Assembly (NCBI GenBank): GCA_026005135.1
Contig: BPKM01000001.1
Location: forward strand, 806,001 to 870,000
Length of the DNA: 64,000 nucleotides
From: Leptospiraceae bacterium
GTDB lineage: Bacteria > Spirochaetota > Leptospiria > Leptospirales > Leptonemataceae
Direction: 5' to 3'
Positions within the stretch are counted from its first letter, which is position 1. Each line of letters starts with the position of its first letter. A model generated the notes under the pieces. The model searched no databases and had not been told where the DNA came from. It was given only the letters and a program-made list of their open reading frames with translations. The position numbers were made by a program, and so were the translations under genes. Below are positions 1 through 8,541 of this stretch, piece after piece.

Positions 1-199
1 CCTCTAAAAATAAAATTCTTTCTATAATTTTATCAGCATGTTTCATTTCGTCAATAGATTCTTCTTTTTCTTTATGAGCATATTTTTTTATACCCCAATT
101 ATCTAACATTTTAGCATGTAAAAAGTACTGATTAATAGCCGTTAATTCATTTTTTAGGCAACCATTTAAATATTCTAATAATTTTTTATCACCTTTCAT
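1..199 (-). CDS. bfr: Bacterioferritin, N-terminal part (cut by window edge)
   Basis: Haem-containing iron-storage ferritin that oxidises Fe(II) and mineralises iron inside a 24-subunit cytoplasmic shell. Only the first 66 residues are present; the frame runs off the left edge. Visible residues fit the family: E18, Y25, E51 and H54 of the ferroxidase centre and M52, the haem ligand, inside the motif DEMKHAD. The start at 199 is preceded by AGGAG at good spacing. It lies 49 bp downstream of a bfd-like gene on the same strand, the usual partner that reduces bacterioferritin haem to release iron. The identification is strong despite the truncation. Confidence 0.93.
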   Translation of the reverse strand, partial: MKGDKKLLEYLNGCLKNELTAINQYFLHAKMLDNWGIKKYAHKEKEESIDEMKHADKIIERILFLE

Positions 200-248
200 A
201 TTTATTTACTCCTGAAATTTTTTAAGATAAATAACAATTTAAAATATT

Positions 249-455
249 TTATGCAAGTACTTTTATATTATTTTTAGCATTTTGAAATTCATTTATTATT
301 TCTAATATTTCTTCTATACAACAACCACAATTTGTAGCAGCATATGTATATTTTTGAACCAGTTCTAAATTAACATAACCATGAAAATTATCAATTTCTT
401 CTATAGCTTTCTTTAATTGTTTTTCTGTTAAACCTTTACATATACAAACAAACAT
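249..455 (-). CDS. bfd: Bacterioferritin-associated ferredoxin (Bfd-like [2Fe-2S] protein)
   Basis: Small ferredoxin expected to deliver electrons to bacterioferritin so stored iron can be mobilised. From the ATG at 455 the protein is 68 residues, starting MFVCIC. It has the CxC pair at C4/C6 and a second pair at C43/C46 (CGCC), matching the four Bfd cluster ligands; an extra Cys45 lies between them. A longer frame from 485 would add ten hydrophobic residues but begins inside a palindrome next to a promoter-like box, so I reject that start. No clear Shine-Dalgarno sequence is present. Co-directional with bfr, so probably one iron-regulated operon. Confidence 0.85.
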   Translation of the reverse strand: MFVCICKGLTEKQLKKAIEEIDNFHGYVNLELVQKYTYAATNCGCCIEEILEIINEFQNAKNNIKVLA

Positions 456-468
456 AATTATAATAAAA

Positions 469-490
469 ATGAGACTCAATCTCATGTCAA
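469..490 (-). promoter_or_regulatory. Candidate operator and -35 box upstream of bfd-bfr
   Basis: Positions 469-485 form a perfect 6-bp inverted repeat, ATGAGA and TCTCAT separated by five bases. On the minus strand it directly abuts a consensus TTGACA (490-485). A TATAAT hexamer follows about 22 bp downstream, longer than the ideal 17. A dyad overlapping a -35 box in front of an iron-storage operon suggests an operator for an iron-responsive repressor. The sequence is not a canonical Fur or DtxR box, so the regulator is unknown. Confidence 0.4.
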
Positions 491-541
491 TACAAAAACA
501 AATTTTTTTACTATTTGGCAGTTAAATTTTTTTATATTGTT

Positions 542-1225
542 TTATTTACGTATCATTGGTACAAATCTTACTGGTATTAATTTGCTCTGGATGATTTGAT
601 TTTCTTTTTTATGGATTTTATAAAGATATTGGATTTCATTTTCTTTGCCAACAGGAGCTATTAGAATTCCATTGTTATTTAATTGCTTTAATAATGTTTC
701 TGGAATTTTTTCTGGTGCAGCTGTAAGAATAATTTTATCAAAAGGCGCTTTTTGTGGAAGACCTTTATAACCATCACCACAAATTACAGTTATGTTTTTA
801 TAATTAAGTTGTTTTAATTTTTGTTTTGCCTGATTACAAAGTTCTGGTATAATTTCTATTGTATATACTTCTTTTGCCAGTAAAGATAAAATAGCAGCCT
901 GATAACCACTACCTGTTCCTATCTCGAGTACTTTATCTTTAGGTTTTAATTCTAATAATTCTGTCATATAAGCTACAATAAATGGTTGGGATATAGTTTG
1001 ATTATATCCAATAGGTAAAGGAGTATCTTCGTATGCATAGATTTTATAAGGTTCTGGTACAAATTTATGTCTTGGTACCATTTCCATAGTTTTTAAAATT
1101 TTAGCATCTTTTATACCATATTCTTTTAATGTTAAAATCATTTGATGTTTTTTCTTTTCCCAATCCTGAGAGTATAAACATGATACTATAAAGCAAAAAT
1201 AACCTAATATAAAAATATATTTCAT
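542..1225 (-). CDS. pcm: Protein-L-isoaspartate O-methyltransferase, probably exported
   Basis: Repairs isomerised aspartate residues in aged proteins by SAM-dependent methylation. Residues 1-19 are a hydrophobic signal sequence with a possible relaxed lipobox (IVSC). The PIMT core follows: VPRHKFVPE near residue 50, the QTISQPFIVAYM substrate/SAM region and the SAM-binding motif VLEIGTGSGYQAA. Total length of 227 is normal for the family plus a signal peptide. The export signal implies the periplasm or outer membrane, where slow-turnover envelope proteins would need repair. Monocistronic, divergent from the rod-binding protein gene. Confidence 0.9.
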   Translation of the reverse strand: MKYIFILGYFCFIVSCLYSQDWEKKKHQMILTLKEYGIKDAKILKTMEMVPRHKFVPEPYKIYAYEDTPLPIGYNQTISQPFIVAYMTELLELKPKDKVLEIGTGSGYQAAILSLLAKEVYTIEIIPELCNQAKQKLKQLNYKNITVICGDGYKGLPQKAPFDKIILTAAPEKIPETLLKQLNNNGILIAPVGKENEIQYLYKIHKKENQIIQSKLIPVRFVPMIRK

Positions 1226-1309
1226 GATTTTTAGTTTATCTTAAAAAACACTCAAAAACAACTAATTTTTTATTTTAGATCCAATAAAATAGCCGAAAAA
1301 ATAATTAAG

Positions 1310-1837
1310 ATGCAGAATACAATTTATAAGTATTTTCCTTTTTTAAAACACAATCAATATGATTCTTCATTAAATAAAAATAAACAAAAAGAAATCATAC
1401 CAGATAAATTACAAGGAAGGATCAGTAGTTCTAAAATTCAATTAAAAGCCTTAGAAAATCCAGAAAAATTACCGCCAGAAAAAAAGAAATTATATGAAGT
1501 TTCTTTAGAATTTCAAAGTTTATTTATTAAAATGATGTTAAATAGTATGAGGAAAACGTTAAATAAAGAAAATGATTTATTATATGGTGGAAGAGTACAA
1601 GAAATATTTGAAGATATGCTTTATGATGAATATGCAAAGATTTATTCAAAAAATGCTGATCTTCCATTAGCCAAGGAAATCTATTTACAATTAGAAAGAT
1701 TTGTAGAAGATAAAAAAGAGAATCCAGAACAACTAATTAATGAAGTAAAAAATAAAATTATTCAGCAAAAGGAGTATATAAAACAAATTGAAGGTATTAT
1801 TTCTACTGATCAAATTCAAAATGAATGGTATAGATAA
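1310..1837 (+). CDS. FlgJ-type flagellar rod-binding protein
   Basis: Matches the N-terminal rod-binding domain of FlgJ, which caps or chaperones rod assembly in the periplasm. Key segment around residues 65-130: LEFQSLFIKMMLNSMRKTL, a Gly-Gly turn, then a segment rich in acidic residues and YDEYAKIY. There is no muramidase domain, as in other spirochaete and alphaproteobacterial short forms (175 residues). It has no signal peptide, consistent with export through the flagellar apparatus. It stands alone here, away from the export operon at 49-55 kb. Start chosen at the first ATG; no strong Shine-Dalgarno. Confidence 0.8.
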   Translation: MQNTIYKYFPFLKHNQYDSSLNKNKQKEIIPDKLQGRISSSKIQLKALENPEKLPPEKKKLYEVSLEFQSLFIKMMLNSMRKTLNKENDLLYGGRVQEIFEDMLYDEYAKIYSKNADLPLAKEIYLQLERFVEDKKENPEQLINEVKNKIIQQKEYIKQIEGIISTDQIQNEWYR

Positions 1838-1845
1838 TGTTAGAT

Positions 1846-2520
1846 TTATTTTACAATTAAATCTCTTAAAAGTTGTTTCTCTTTGGAATCAAAATAATCT
1901 TTAGATTCTTCTAAAATCTTTTGTGATAGTTCTTTACTGATAAAGTCAATTCTTCTTGCAAATGCCTTATTATTATAAGGTTCATACCATAAAAATATAT
2001 AACCACCTTCTAAATCCCAGATATCTGCCCCACGTAAAGTTTTTGGATCTACAGTGGATTTTGTTTTTTTACCATATGCATTTTGTAGTTTTTCTTCTAA
2101 TAATTTTGCTTCTATAAATGGTAAAATAATACGAACTTGATATAAAACTGCTTCTGTTTGATCATATTGATCATAAGTAATATCATGATTTTTTATTTTT
2201 ATTACTTCAAAAGGAGTCTTATAAAAATTATAACGATATATTATATTATTTCTTTTAATTAAAATATATTTATTTCTTTCCATATGTAAAATTTCTATTT
2301 TTTCATTATTTAAATTGGTAGCAGCTAAGGTTTTAAATTTATCTTTTATTTGGCTAAAAGGTGTCATCCATGGGGTATCGGAAAAACCATTAAGGGAAAT
2401 TTGTTTAATTTTAGCTGGTTCGAATACTTTATCACTTTCATTAAGATTAATTTCTTGTGCTAATAAATATACCGAAGAAAAAAATAAAATAATAAATAAA
2501 TATATTTTTTTGTTCATCAT
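1846..2520 (-). CDS. Conserved-looking exported protein of unknown function
   Basis: 224 residues with a clear signal peptide (MNKKIYLFIILFFSSVYLLAQ, cleavage near AQ/E), so probably periplasmic or surface-associated. The body is a mixed alpha/beta sequence with no motif I recognise; it contains a DTPWMTPF segment after the mature N terminus and a charged helical C terminus. Its start overlaps the stop of the upstream membrane-protein gene by four bases (ATGA), so the two are translationally coupled and probably act together. I cannot assign a function. Confidence 0.6.
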   Translation of the reverse strand: MMNKKIYLFIILFFSSVYLLAQEINLNESDKVFEPAKIKQISLNGFSDTPWMTPFSQIKDKFKTLAATNLNNEKIEILHMERNKYILIKRNNIIYRYNFYKTPFEVIKIKNHDITYDQYDQTEAVLYQVRIILPFIEAKLLEEKLQNAYGKKTKSTVDPKTLRGADIWDLEGGYIFLWYEPYNNKAFARRIDFISKELSQKILEESKDYFDSKEKQLLRDLIVK

Positions 2521-3155
2521 ATTTCTAATTCTTCTTCTTTATTATCGGCATTATTTCTATCATTATCAGGATAATTTTCCAGTAAATTTTCTTTTAAAGG
2601 ATTTCTTAGTATCTGGTAAGATGCATAAGTAAGTAAAATGATTCCATTAATTAAAACAAATAAAAAACTAATTTGATGATACATTCCCCAGCATGTTAAA
2701 GAAATAGAAGGTAATGTAACAGATAAGCCAGTAAAAAAGGATTTATCATGGTTCATAAAATCTAATATAAAATCTGGTGCAAAATGTTCTTCGAAATAAA
2801 AACGAAGTGATGGCCATACTAAATGCAACATAAATACAAATAAACCAGATTGAAAAAAATAATTTGCCATTTCATTAGAAGCAAAATCTGGTTCTGGTCC
2901 GCTATCTGGACTTATAAGTCCACCTAAAAGTGTTAAACACCATGCTATAAGAATACCAGTTAAAAAAGCAATATAACCTAAAATACTATGATTAGGATTC
3001 ATTTTTCGTAATTGAATATCATAGATTTTATGAAAATAAACCAATTCTTCTCTTGTATAGGTATCCTTTGAACGTATAAGTTTTTCCCAATAAGAAACAA
3101 CCAGGACAATCCATAATAAAATAGAAAAAAGAATTAACCAGACGATAATGAACAT
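2517..3155 (-). CDS. Multi-pass membrane protein of unknown function
   Basis: 212 residues with an N-terminal membrane segment (about 1-22), further hydrophobic segments near 60-80, 100-120, 140-160 and 165-185, and an acidic, asparagine-rich tail that should be cytoplasmic. Start at 3155 has AGAGG six bases upstream. Coupled by ATGA overlap to the exported protein gene downstream, suggesting a two-protein envelope module. No catalytic motif seen. Confidence 0.6.
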   Translation of the reverse strand: MFIIVWLILFSILLWIVLVVSYWEKLIRSKDTYTREELVYFHKIYDIQLRKMNPNHSILGYIAFLTGILIAWCLTLLGGLISPDSGPEPDFASNEMANYFFQSGLFVFMLHLVWPSLRFYFEEHFAPDFILDFMNHDKSFFTGLSVTLPSISLTCWGMYHQISFLFVLINGIILLTYASYQILRNPLKENLLENYPDNDRNNADNKEEELEI

Positions 3156-3164
3156 ATTTTACCT

Positions 3165-3440
3165 CTATGAATTAGATAAATAATTGGAATAATTATTATA
3201 TAATGTTTTTATATTATCTATCCATTTCTGAATAGAAATTTCTATTGATTTATCATTCTTTTTTATTAATAATCTATTTTTATTTTTTATTTGTATTTCT
3301 AAGTCAGGTATTACTTCTTTAAGGGTTTGTATTAATATCATTTTTATATCATTATCGGATAATTCTTCCATTTCAGAAAGTTTTTTATGTAAATGGTGAT
3401 AGATTAATAAAACTAAATCATGGTCTAATACATCTGACAT
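3165..3440 (-). CDS. Small helical protein of unknown function
   Basis: About 91 residues from the ATG at 3440 (MSDVLDHD). A longer version would run backwards over the end of the upstream lipoprotein gene; the shorter start limits the overlap to 23 bp. The protein is mostly amphipathic helix and highly charged, with no signal peptide and no motif I recognise. It sits between the DUF1566-type lipoprotein gene and the coupled membrane/exported pair, all on the same strand, so it is probably part of that operon. Confidence 0.45.
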   Translation of the reverse strand: MSDVLDHDLVLLIYHHLHKKLSEMEELSDNDIKMILIQTLKEVIPDLEIQIKNKNRLLIKKNDKSIEISIQKWIDNIKTLYNNYSNYLSNS

Positions 3441-4011
3441 ATTGTACTGTTGTGGTAGTTCTTGTAAATTCTTTACCAAAATCTGTATCTGCAAAGTTTA
3501 CAGAATAGGCTAATTTTTGATCTGATTCAGAGACTGTAGAAGTCCAGAAAAATTTATCATCTGGTGTATTAGGAAAACTTAATAAAAATGTATCTCGATT
3601 AACCAATGCTTGTGCTAAACCAGCCAATTCATAACGGGTAGGAAGTCGCCAATCTGTATATCCTCCAAAAGATAAATTATTACAGGCATCAAAAGCTGGA
3701 CCACTATTCAATGTTAATGTAGAAGAATCATAACATAATCCTGCTGTTGTACAGGCAGCTAAACTTTGTGCTCCATAAGTTGTACCACCACCTGTTCCTG
3801 TACAGAGATTTGTTGCAGAATCCCATACCTGTCCATAGGTACATTTCATCCAAATTTTTCCATTTGCATCAGTGACAGTGCCATTTCCGTTATCTTTAAA
3901 ATTCGATAAAAGAGTTAATGCTGTTGCTGGATCAACAGAATTTTTATCATTTTTAGTACAATCACTTAACACAACTATACTAATCAATAGTAAAATATTA
4001 ATATACTTCAT
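3418..4011 (-). CDS. Lipoprotein with DUF1566 / Lcl C-terminal-type domain
   Basis: Begins at the ATG at 4011 (MKYINIL) with AGGAG eight bases upstream; the TTG two codons earlier is less likely. The signal peptide ends in the lipobox LSDC, so it should be lipidated. The mature part is cysteine-rich and carries the DUF1566 pattern FKDNGNGTVTD...W, GGYTDWRLPT around residue 145 and FWTST then VRCIRP at the end. DUF1566 domains occur on bacterial surface proteins and resemble C-type-lectin-like folds. Likely a surface lipoprotein; ligand unknown. Confidence 0.75.
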   Translation of the reverse strand: MKYINILLLISIVVLSDCTKNDKNSVDPATALTLLSNFKDNGNGTVTDANGKIWMKCTYGQVWDSATNLCTGTGGGTTYGAQSLAACTTAGLCYDSSTLTLNSGPAFDACNNLSFGGYTDWRLPTRYELAGLAQALVNRDTFLLSFPNTPDDKFFWTSTVSESDQKLAYSVNFADTDFGKEFTRTTTTVQYVRCIRP

Positions 4012-4070
4012 TTGCAATACTCCTGATAGTATTCTCTCTATATATATTAGACATAAATTAAAAAAAATTT

Positions 4071-5024
4071 CTACTTTTTTTTGTTATTTTGATAAAAATT
4101 TTGAATTATCCTGTCAATTCCAATACCAGCATGAAAAGATGATCGTACATTAGGACCTGCTTCTATATGGATATAGCCTAATTGATAAGCAAAATTTTTT
4201 AATTCTTCAAATTCCTGTAAGGAATAATATTTTTTTAATGGTGCATGTTTTCTTGTTGGTTGTAAATATTGACCAATTGTAAGAATATGGGTTCCAGCGT
4301 TTTTGGCATCTTTTATCACTTCTTTTAATTCTTCTATGGTTTCTCCTAAACCTACAATTAATCCAGTTTTTGTTAAAAAACCATTTTTAGATGATAATTC
4401 TAATACTTTTAATGAGATTTGATAGTTTGATTGAGGACAAATGGATTTATATAGAGATGGAACAGTTTCTATATTATGATTAATAATTTCTGGTTTTGCA
4501 TCAAAAACATAATTTAATAATTCATCTTTGCCTTTAAAATCTGGTATCAGAACTTCAATTGTTGTTTTAGGATTTTGTTTTTTTACTTCTATTATACATT
4601 GAGCAAAGTGTAAACTTCCACCATCTTTTAAATCATCACGATCTACTGAGGTGATTACAACATGCTTTAATTGCATTTTTTTTACAGCAATTGCTAAACG
4701 ATAAGGTTCTGTAGGATCTAATGGAAATGGTTTTGCAGTATCAATATCACAAAAACCACAACGTCTTGTACATCTATCTCCCATGATAAGAAATGTTGCA
4801 GTTCCCAATCCCCAACAATGATGGAGATTAGGACAGCTTGCTTCTTCACAGACGGTATTTAAATCATTGGTTTTTACAATCTGTTTTGTCTGAATATGAT
4901 TCCATTGTTCTTTAAAAATGTCATAATTTAAATTTTCTTTTAAAATATCTTCTGGAATAGCAAATTTTACTGGAATACGCATCCATTTAGGTGGTGGTGC
5001 AGGTTTTGTTTCTGGAAATTTCAC
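4071..5024 (-). CDS. lipA: Lipoyl synthase
   Basis: Radical SAM enzyme that inserts two sulfurs into protein-bound octanoyl groups to make lipoyl cofactors for 2-oxoacid dehydrogenases and the glycine cleavage system. Two clusters are visible: the auxiliary-cluster cysteines C59, C64 and C70 (CEEASCPNLHHC) and the radical SAM triad C85, C89, C92 (CTRRCGFC). The C-terminal RSSFHAG motif supplies the serine ligand. At 317 residues it is the usual length. Followed at 40 bp distance by hisI upstream on the same strand. No lipB is seen nearby. Confidence 0.96.
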   Translation of the reverse strand: MKFPETKPAPPPKWMRIPVKFAIPEDILKENLNYDIFKEQWNHIQTKQIVKTNDLNTVCEEASCPNLHHCWGLGTATFLIMGDRCTRRCGFCDIDTAKPFPLDPTEPYRLAIAVKKMQLKHVVITSVDRDDLKDGGSLHFAQCIIEVKKQNPKTTIEVLIPDFKGKDELLNYVFDAKPEIINHNIETVPSLYKSICPQSNYQISLKVLELSSKNGFLTKTGLIVGLGETIEELKEVIKDAKNAGTHILTIGQYLQPTRKHAPLKKYYSLQEFEELKNFAYQLGYIHIEAGPNVRSSFHAGIGIDRIIQNFYQNNKKK

Positions 5025-5063
5025 AATTTACATAAAAATTTATTTTTTTTATTTTGCAAGGAT

Positions 5064-5510
5064 TTAATAAAATTCTTTTAAAAATTCTAAATTTTGATTT
5101 TCAATTTTTCTGTAAAAGCATGTTTCTCTATGTTCATTATGATTTTTTTTGAAAGTATGACAAACACCATTATTTACTGGTATAACAAGAAAAAGTAATG
5201 AATTTTGTTCACAATTAACTCGTATTTCTTTTAATTCTAAATAATTTCCAGATGTATCTCCTTTAATCCAGATTTCATTACGACTTGTACTATAAAAAAC
5301 TGCTTTTTTTAATTCGATTGATTTTTTTAATGCTTCTGGTGTAATATAAGCTAACATTAAAACATCCTTAGTAATGGCATGTTGTACTATTACAGGTAAA
5401 ATTTCTTTAATAGAGGCAACTTTTTTTAATTTGGAAAAATCCAATAGAATTTGATTTCCTTCTTCTATTTCTTGTATATCGTGTTCAAATTGATTTCTTT
5501 TACTTTTCAT
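5064..5510 (-). CDS. hisI: Phosphoribosyl-AMP cyclohydrolase (HisI) with altered metal motif
   Basis: Third enzyme of histidine biosynthesis; opens the adenine ring of phosphoribosyl-AMP. Family features: VLMLAYITPEAL, FYSTSRNEIWIKGDTSGN (residues 72-89), GVCHT with C117/H118, and ETCFYR with C131. It is monofunctional, with no HisE domain, and has an extra N-terminal stretch of about 30 residues. The metal-binding signature, normally DCDxD, reads N-C-E-Q-N at residues 99-103, so three conserved acids are changed. It may still function with E101, or may have diverged. Divergent from aroA with only 31 bp between the starts. Confidence 0.83.
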   Translation of the reverse strand: MKSKRNQFEHDIQEIEEGNQILLDFSKLKKVASIKEILPVIVQHAITKDVLMLAYITPEALKKSIELKKAVFYSTSRNEIWIKGDTSGNYLELKEIRVNCEQNSLLFLVIPVNNGVCHTFKKNHNEHRETCFYRKIENQNLEFLKEFY

Positions 5511-5541
5511 TTCATAAGATAAAAAAAAAATTGTATTTGTT

Positions 5542-6849
5542 ATGTCTATCTTTAAACGATTTAAAGAATCTGAAATAGAAATTTTATATTTGCCTCAAGT
5601 TTCTTCTTTTAAAGGTGAGGTTGAAATTATTGGTTCTAAATCTATTGCTAATAGAGTAATCTATTTAGCTTCTTTTTGTTCAGAAGAAACTATTTTACAA
5701 AATGTACCAAATTCTGAAGATGTACAGGTATTATTAAGTATTTTACCAGATTTAGGAATTGAATGTGTTAAAGAAAACGAAAAAACATATAAAATTAAAG
5801 GTAAAAGTAAATTTGATTTAAAAAATCATTATTTTAATTTAGAAAATGCTGGAACAGCATTAAGACCCTTAGTTGCAATTTTATCTACTCAAAATTTCCA
5901 TCAAGATATTATTATAGATGGTAATGAGCAAATGCGAAATCGACCTATAAGGGATCTGGTAGAGGCATTAAAACAAATTGGTGTTGATATAGAAACATCT
6001 TATAAAGGAACACCGCCAGTAAAAATAAAATCTGGTAGATGGAAAAAAAACCGTATTTCTATTTCAGGTAAAACATCAAGTCAATTTATAAGTGCTCTAT
6101 TATTGGCAGCTCCATTAACAGAACAAGAAATAGAAATTTTCGTTGTAGATGAAGTTGTTAGTAAACCTTATATAGATATGACAATTCATTTAATGAAAGA
6201 ATTTTCTGTAAATGTAATAAACGAAAATTATAAATATTTTAAAATATATCCACAACAATATCAATCACCTAAGAAATTCTGGATAGAAGGTGATGCCACA
6301 GCTGCTACTTATTTTTATACTGCTGGTTTAATTTCTGGACCAGTTAAAATAAAAGGTTTAAATTCTAATTCTATTCAGGGTGATATTCATTATTTAGACA
6401 TCATTAAGCAATTAGGTGGTATTATAGAATATGATTCTCAATCTATAACTGTTAAGAAAGGAAATACTATTAAGGGTATAAGTATAGATATGAATGCTAT
6501 GCCAGATGCTGCTATGACGCTTGCTATAACAGGATTATTTAGTACATCATCAATTGAAATTTTTAATGTAGAAAATTTAAGAGTTAAAGAATCCGAGAGA
6601 ATTAGAGGTTTATGTAATGAATTAAGAAAATTTGGTGCTATAGTAGAAGAGCGAAAAGATGGCTTAAAAGTTTATCCACCTGAAAAATTAAAAGAAAAAC
6701 CAAGAATAGAAACTTATAGAGATCATAGAATGGCTATGGCATTTTCTCTTGGATGTTATTTAACTGAAATGGAAATTATAGATCCAGATTGTGTAAAAAA
6801 AACATATCCAGATTATTTCTTAGATTTTTTTAAAATTTGTCGAATATAA
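5542..6849 (+). CDS. aroA: 3-phosphoshikimate 1-carboxyvinyltransferase (EPSP synthase)
   Basis: Joins phosphoenolpyruvate to shikimate-3-phosphate in the shikimate pathway to chorismate. Motifs in order: GSKSIANR (31-38, with the substrate-binding lysine K33), ENAGTALRPL near 107, EQMRNRPI near 132, EGDATAATYF near 250, MPDAAMTLA near 315, RVKESERI, and YRDHRMAMAF near 392. Length of 435 is normal. The small-residue Ala in GSKSIANR and the ALRPL form (rather than AMRPL) are mild variants. Only 9 bp separate it from the downstream DUF342 gene. Confidence 0.95.
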   Translation: MSIFKRFKESEIEILYLPQVSSFKGEVEIIGSKSIANRVIYLASFCSEETILQNVPNSEDVQVLLSILPDLGIECVKENEKTYKIKGKSKFDLKNHYFNLENAGTALRPLVAILSTQNFHQDIIIDGNEQMRNRPIRDLVEALKQIGVDIETSYKGTPPVKIKSGRWKKNRISISGKTSSQFISALLLAAPLTEQEIEIFVVDEVVSKPYIDMTIHLMKEFSVNVINENYKYFKIYPQQYQSPKKFWIEGDATAATYFYTAGLISGPVKIKGLNSNSIQGDIHYLDIIKQLGGIIEYDSQSITVKKGNTIKGISIDMNAMPDAAMTLAITGLFSTSSIEIFNVENLRVKESERIRGLCNELRKFGAIVEERKDGLKVYPPEKLKEKPRIETYRDHRMAMAFSLGCYLTEMEIIDPDCVKKTYPDYFLDFFKICRI

Positions 6850-6858
6850 TATAAAAAT

Positions 6859-8541
6859 ATGGTTGATTTTAAAGAATTTATAGAAAATATTGATAAAAAT
6901 AAAGATGGCTATTTTTTAATCGAAAATCGTAATGGTTCTGCTTATTTATGCGTTTTTCCTCCAGCTGATAAAAAAGGTAAATATGTTGATTATAAAGATG
7001 TAATTCAACGGTTAAACCTTTTTCAGATAGAATATAATGAAGAACAGGTCAAAAATATTGTAAAAAGAGCAGATGGACAGTGGTATGAAATTGGAAAATG
7101 GATTGAGCCAGAATCGGAAGATGCTAAATTTGAAATTATACTTTCTGATGATTTTCGTAAAGCATATATTGAAATTATACCACCAGTTTATAAAGGAAAA
7201 TGGATTACTTTCGAAGATATTTTAGAAACATTAAAAGAAAAAGGTATAAAAGTAGGAATAAAAGAAGATTTACTTTATAAAATTGCTAATCGCGAGTTAA
7301 ATGAATTAAAAGAAGAAGGAGAATGGAAAAAACGGTTTTTAATTGCAGAAGCAATTGAACCAGAACCTACTATAGATGGAAAAATTCAATTTTATTGTGA
7401 TCCTTTTCCAAGAACAAAACCAAAGGAAGATGAATCTGGAAAAGTTGATTTTCGCTCTTTAAATGTTATTCAGGTTTGTAATCAAGGTGATTTAATAGCA
7501 GAAGTTATTCCACCAAAAAAAGGAAAAGATGGTATAGATATCTTAGGAAATCCAATTCCTTGTGGTGAAGGTAAATCTGCGGTATTAGAAGCAGGAGAAA
7601 ATACCGAATTAAAAGGAAATCAAATATATGCTTTGATATCAGGTCAGATTAAAGTTCAGGCAACAGAAGATTTAAGTTTTGCTAAAATAAGTATAACAGA
7701 AGTTTTAGAAATAGAAAATGTAGATTTTTCAACAGGTAATATTGATTTTCCCGGAACTGTTAGAATAAAAAATAAAATTTTAGATGGTTTCGAAATAAAA
7801 GCAAAAGAAGATATTATTATAGAAAAATCAGTAAGTAATGTTAAGATTTTTTCTGGTGGTGATATTATTCTTTATGGAGGTATTCTTGGAAGAGGATTTA
7901 GTTATGTTTTTGCAGAAGGAAATGTTTATGCAAAATTTATACAGAATTCACAGGTAGGTGCCAAAAAAAGTATCTATGTAGAAGAATTAATTTTACATTC
8001 TGAAATTATGGCTGGAGAAGAAATTCATATTTATCAGGGAAGGGGAGAACTCATTGGTGGAAAAACAATATGTGGAAAAAAGTTAATTGCAAGACGAATT
8101 GGTTCTATTGCTGAACCTCATACTATTATTTATGCAGGTATTTTACCAGAAGTATTAAATGAATTAAATGAAATTAATTTAGAAATCGATAAAAATAAAA
8201 AACTATTAGAAGAAGTAAAGAAAAACCAAAAATTTTTAGAAACACATCCAGAAAAATTAGAGATAGAAAAAAATAAAAACTTTTATCAAAAATTGTTATT
8301 AGCAAAATATAAATTAGAACAAAAAATACAAAATTTAAATTATCAAAAAGAATTATTACTATCTTCTAATAAATCACATTTAGAAGCAAGAATCTATATA
8401 AAAGAAATTTTATACCCTAATGTCGAAATCTTTTTTGGGGCTAAAAATAAAAAGTATAAACAAATGAAGATTCCTTTAAATCGCTCAGGCTATTTTAAAT
8501 ATGATCCTAAGGATAGATTAGTTCGATTTTATCAGGACTGA
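6859..8541 (+). CDS. FapA / DUF342 family protein
   Basis: 560-residue member of the flagellar-assembly-A (DUF342) family. The N-terminal half has two charged alpha/beta repeats. The centre, from about residue 180 to 430, holds the family's glycine-rich beta-helical core (PPKKGKDGIDILG, SGGDIILYGGILGRG, GGKTICGKKLIARRIGS). A coiled coil follows at about 430-520 (NELNEINLEIDKNKK onward). No signal peptide or membrane segment, so cytoplasmic. Function in the family is poorly defined; links to polar localisation and flagellar regulation are known in other bacteria. Its last 10 bp overlap the convergent DUF1232 gene. Confidence 0.82.
   Translation: MVDFKEFIENIDKNKDGYFLIENRNGSAYLCVFPPADKKGKYVDYKDVIQRLNLFQIEYNEEQVKNIVKRADGQWYEIGKWIEPESEDAKFEIILSDDFRKAYIEIIPPVYKGKWITFEDILETLKEKGIKVGIKEDLLYKIANRELNELKEEGEWKKRFLIAEAIEPEPTIDGKIQFYCDPFPRTKPKEDESGKVDFRSLNVIQVCNQGDLIAEVIPPKKGKDGIDILGNPIPCGEGKSAVLEAGENTELKGNQIYALISGQIKVQATEDLSFAKISITEVLEIENVDFSTGNIDFPGTVRIKNKILDGFEIKAKEDIIIEKSVSNVKIFSGGDIILYGGILGRGFSYVFAEGNVYAKFIQNSQVGAKKSIYVEELILHSEIMAGEEIHIYQGRGELIGGKTICGKKLIARRIGSIAEPHTIIYAGILPEVLNELNEINLEIDKNKKLLEEVKKNQKFLETHPEKLEIEKNKNFYQKLLLAKYKLEQKIQNLNYQKELLLSSNKSHLEARIYIKEILYPNVEIFFGAKNKKYKQMKIPLNRSGYFKYDPKDRLVRFYQD

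Noticed and set aside
2315-2632. 105-codon plus-strand frame opposite the exported/membrane gene pair
   Set aside because: Overlaps two well-formed minus-strand genes with a signal peptide and membrane segments; composition is that of an antisense reading.
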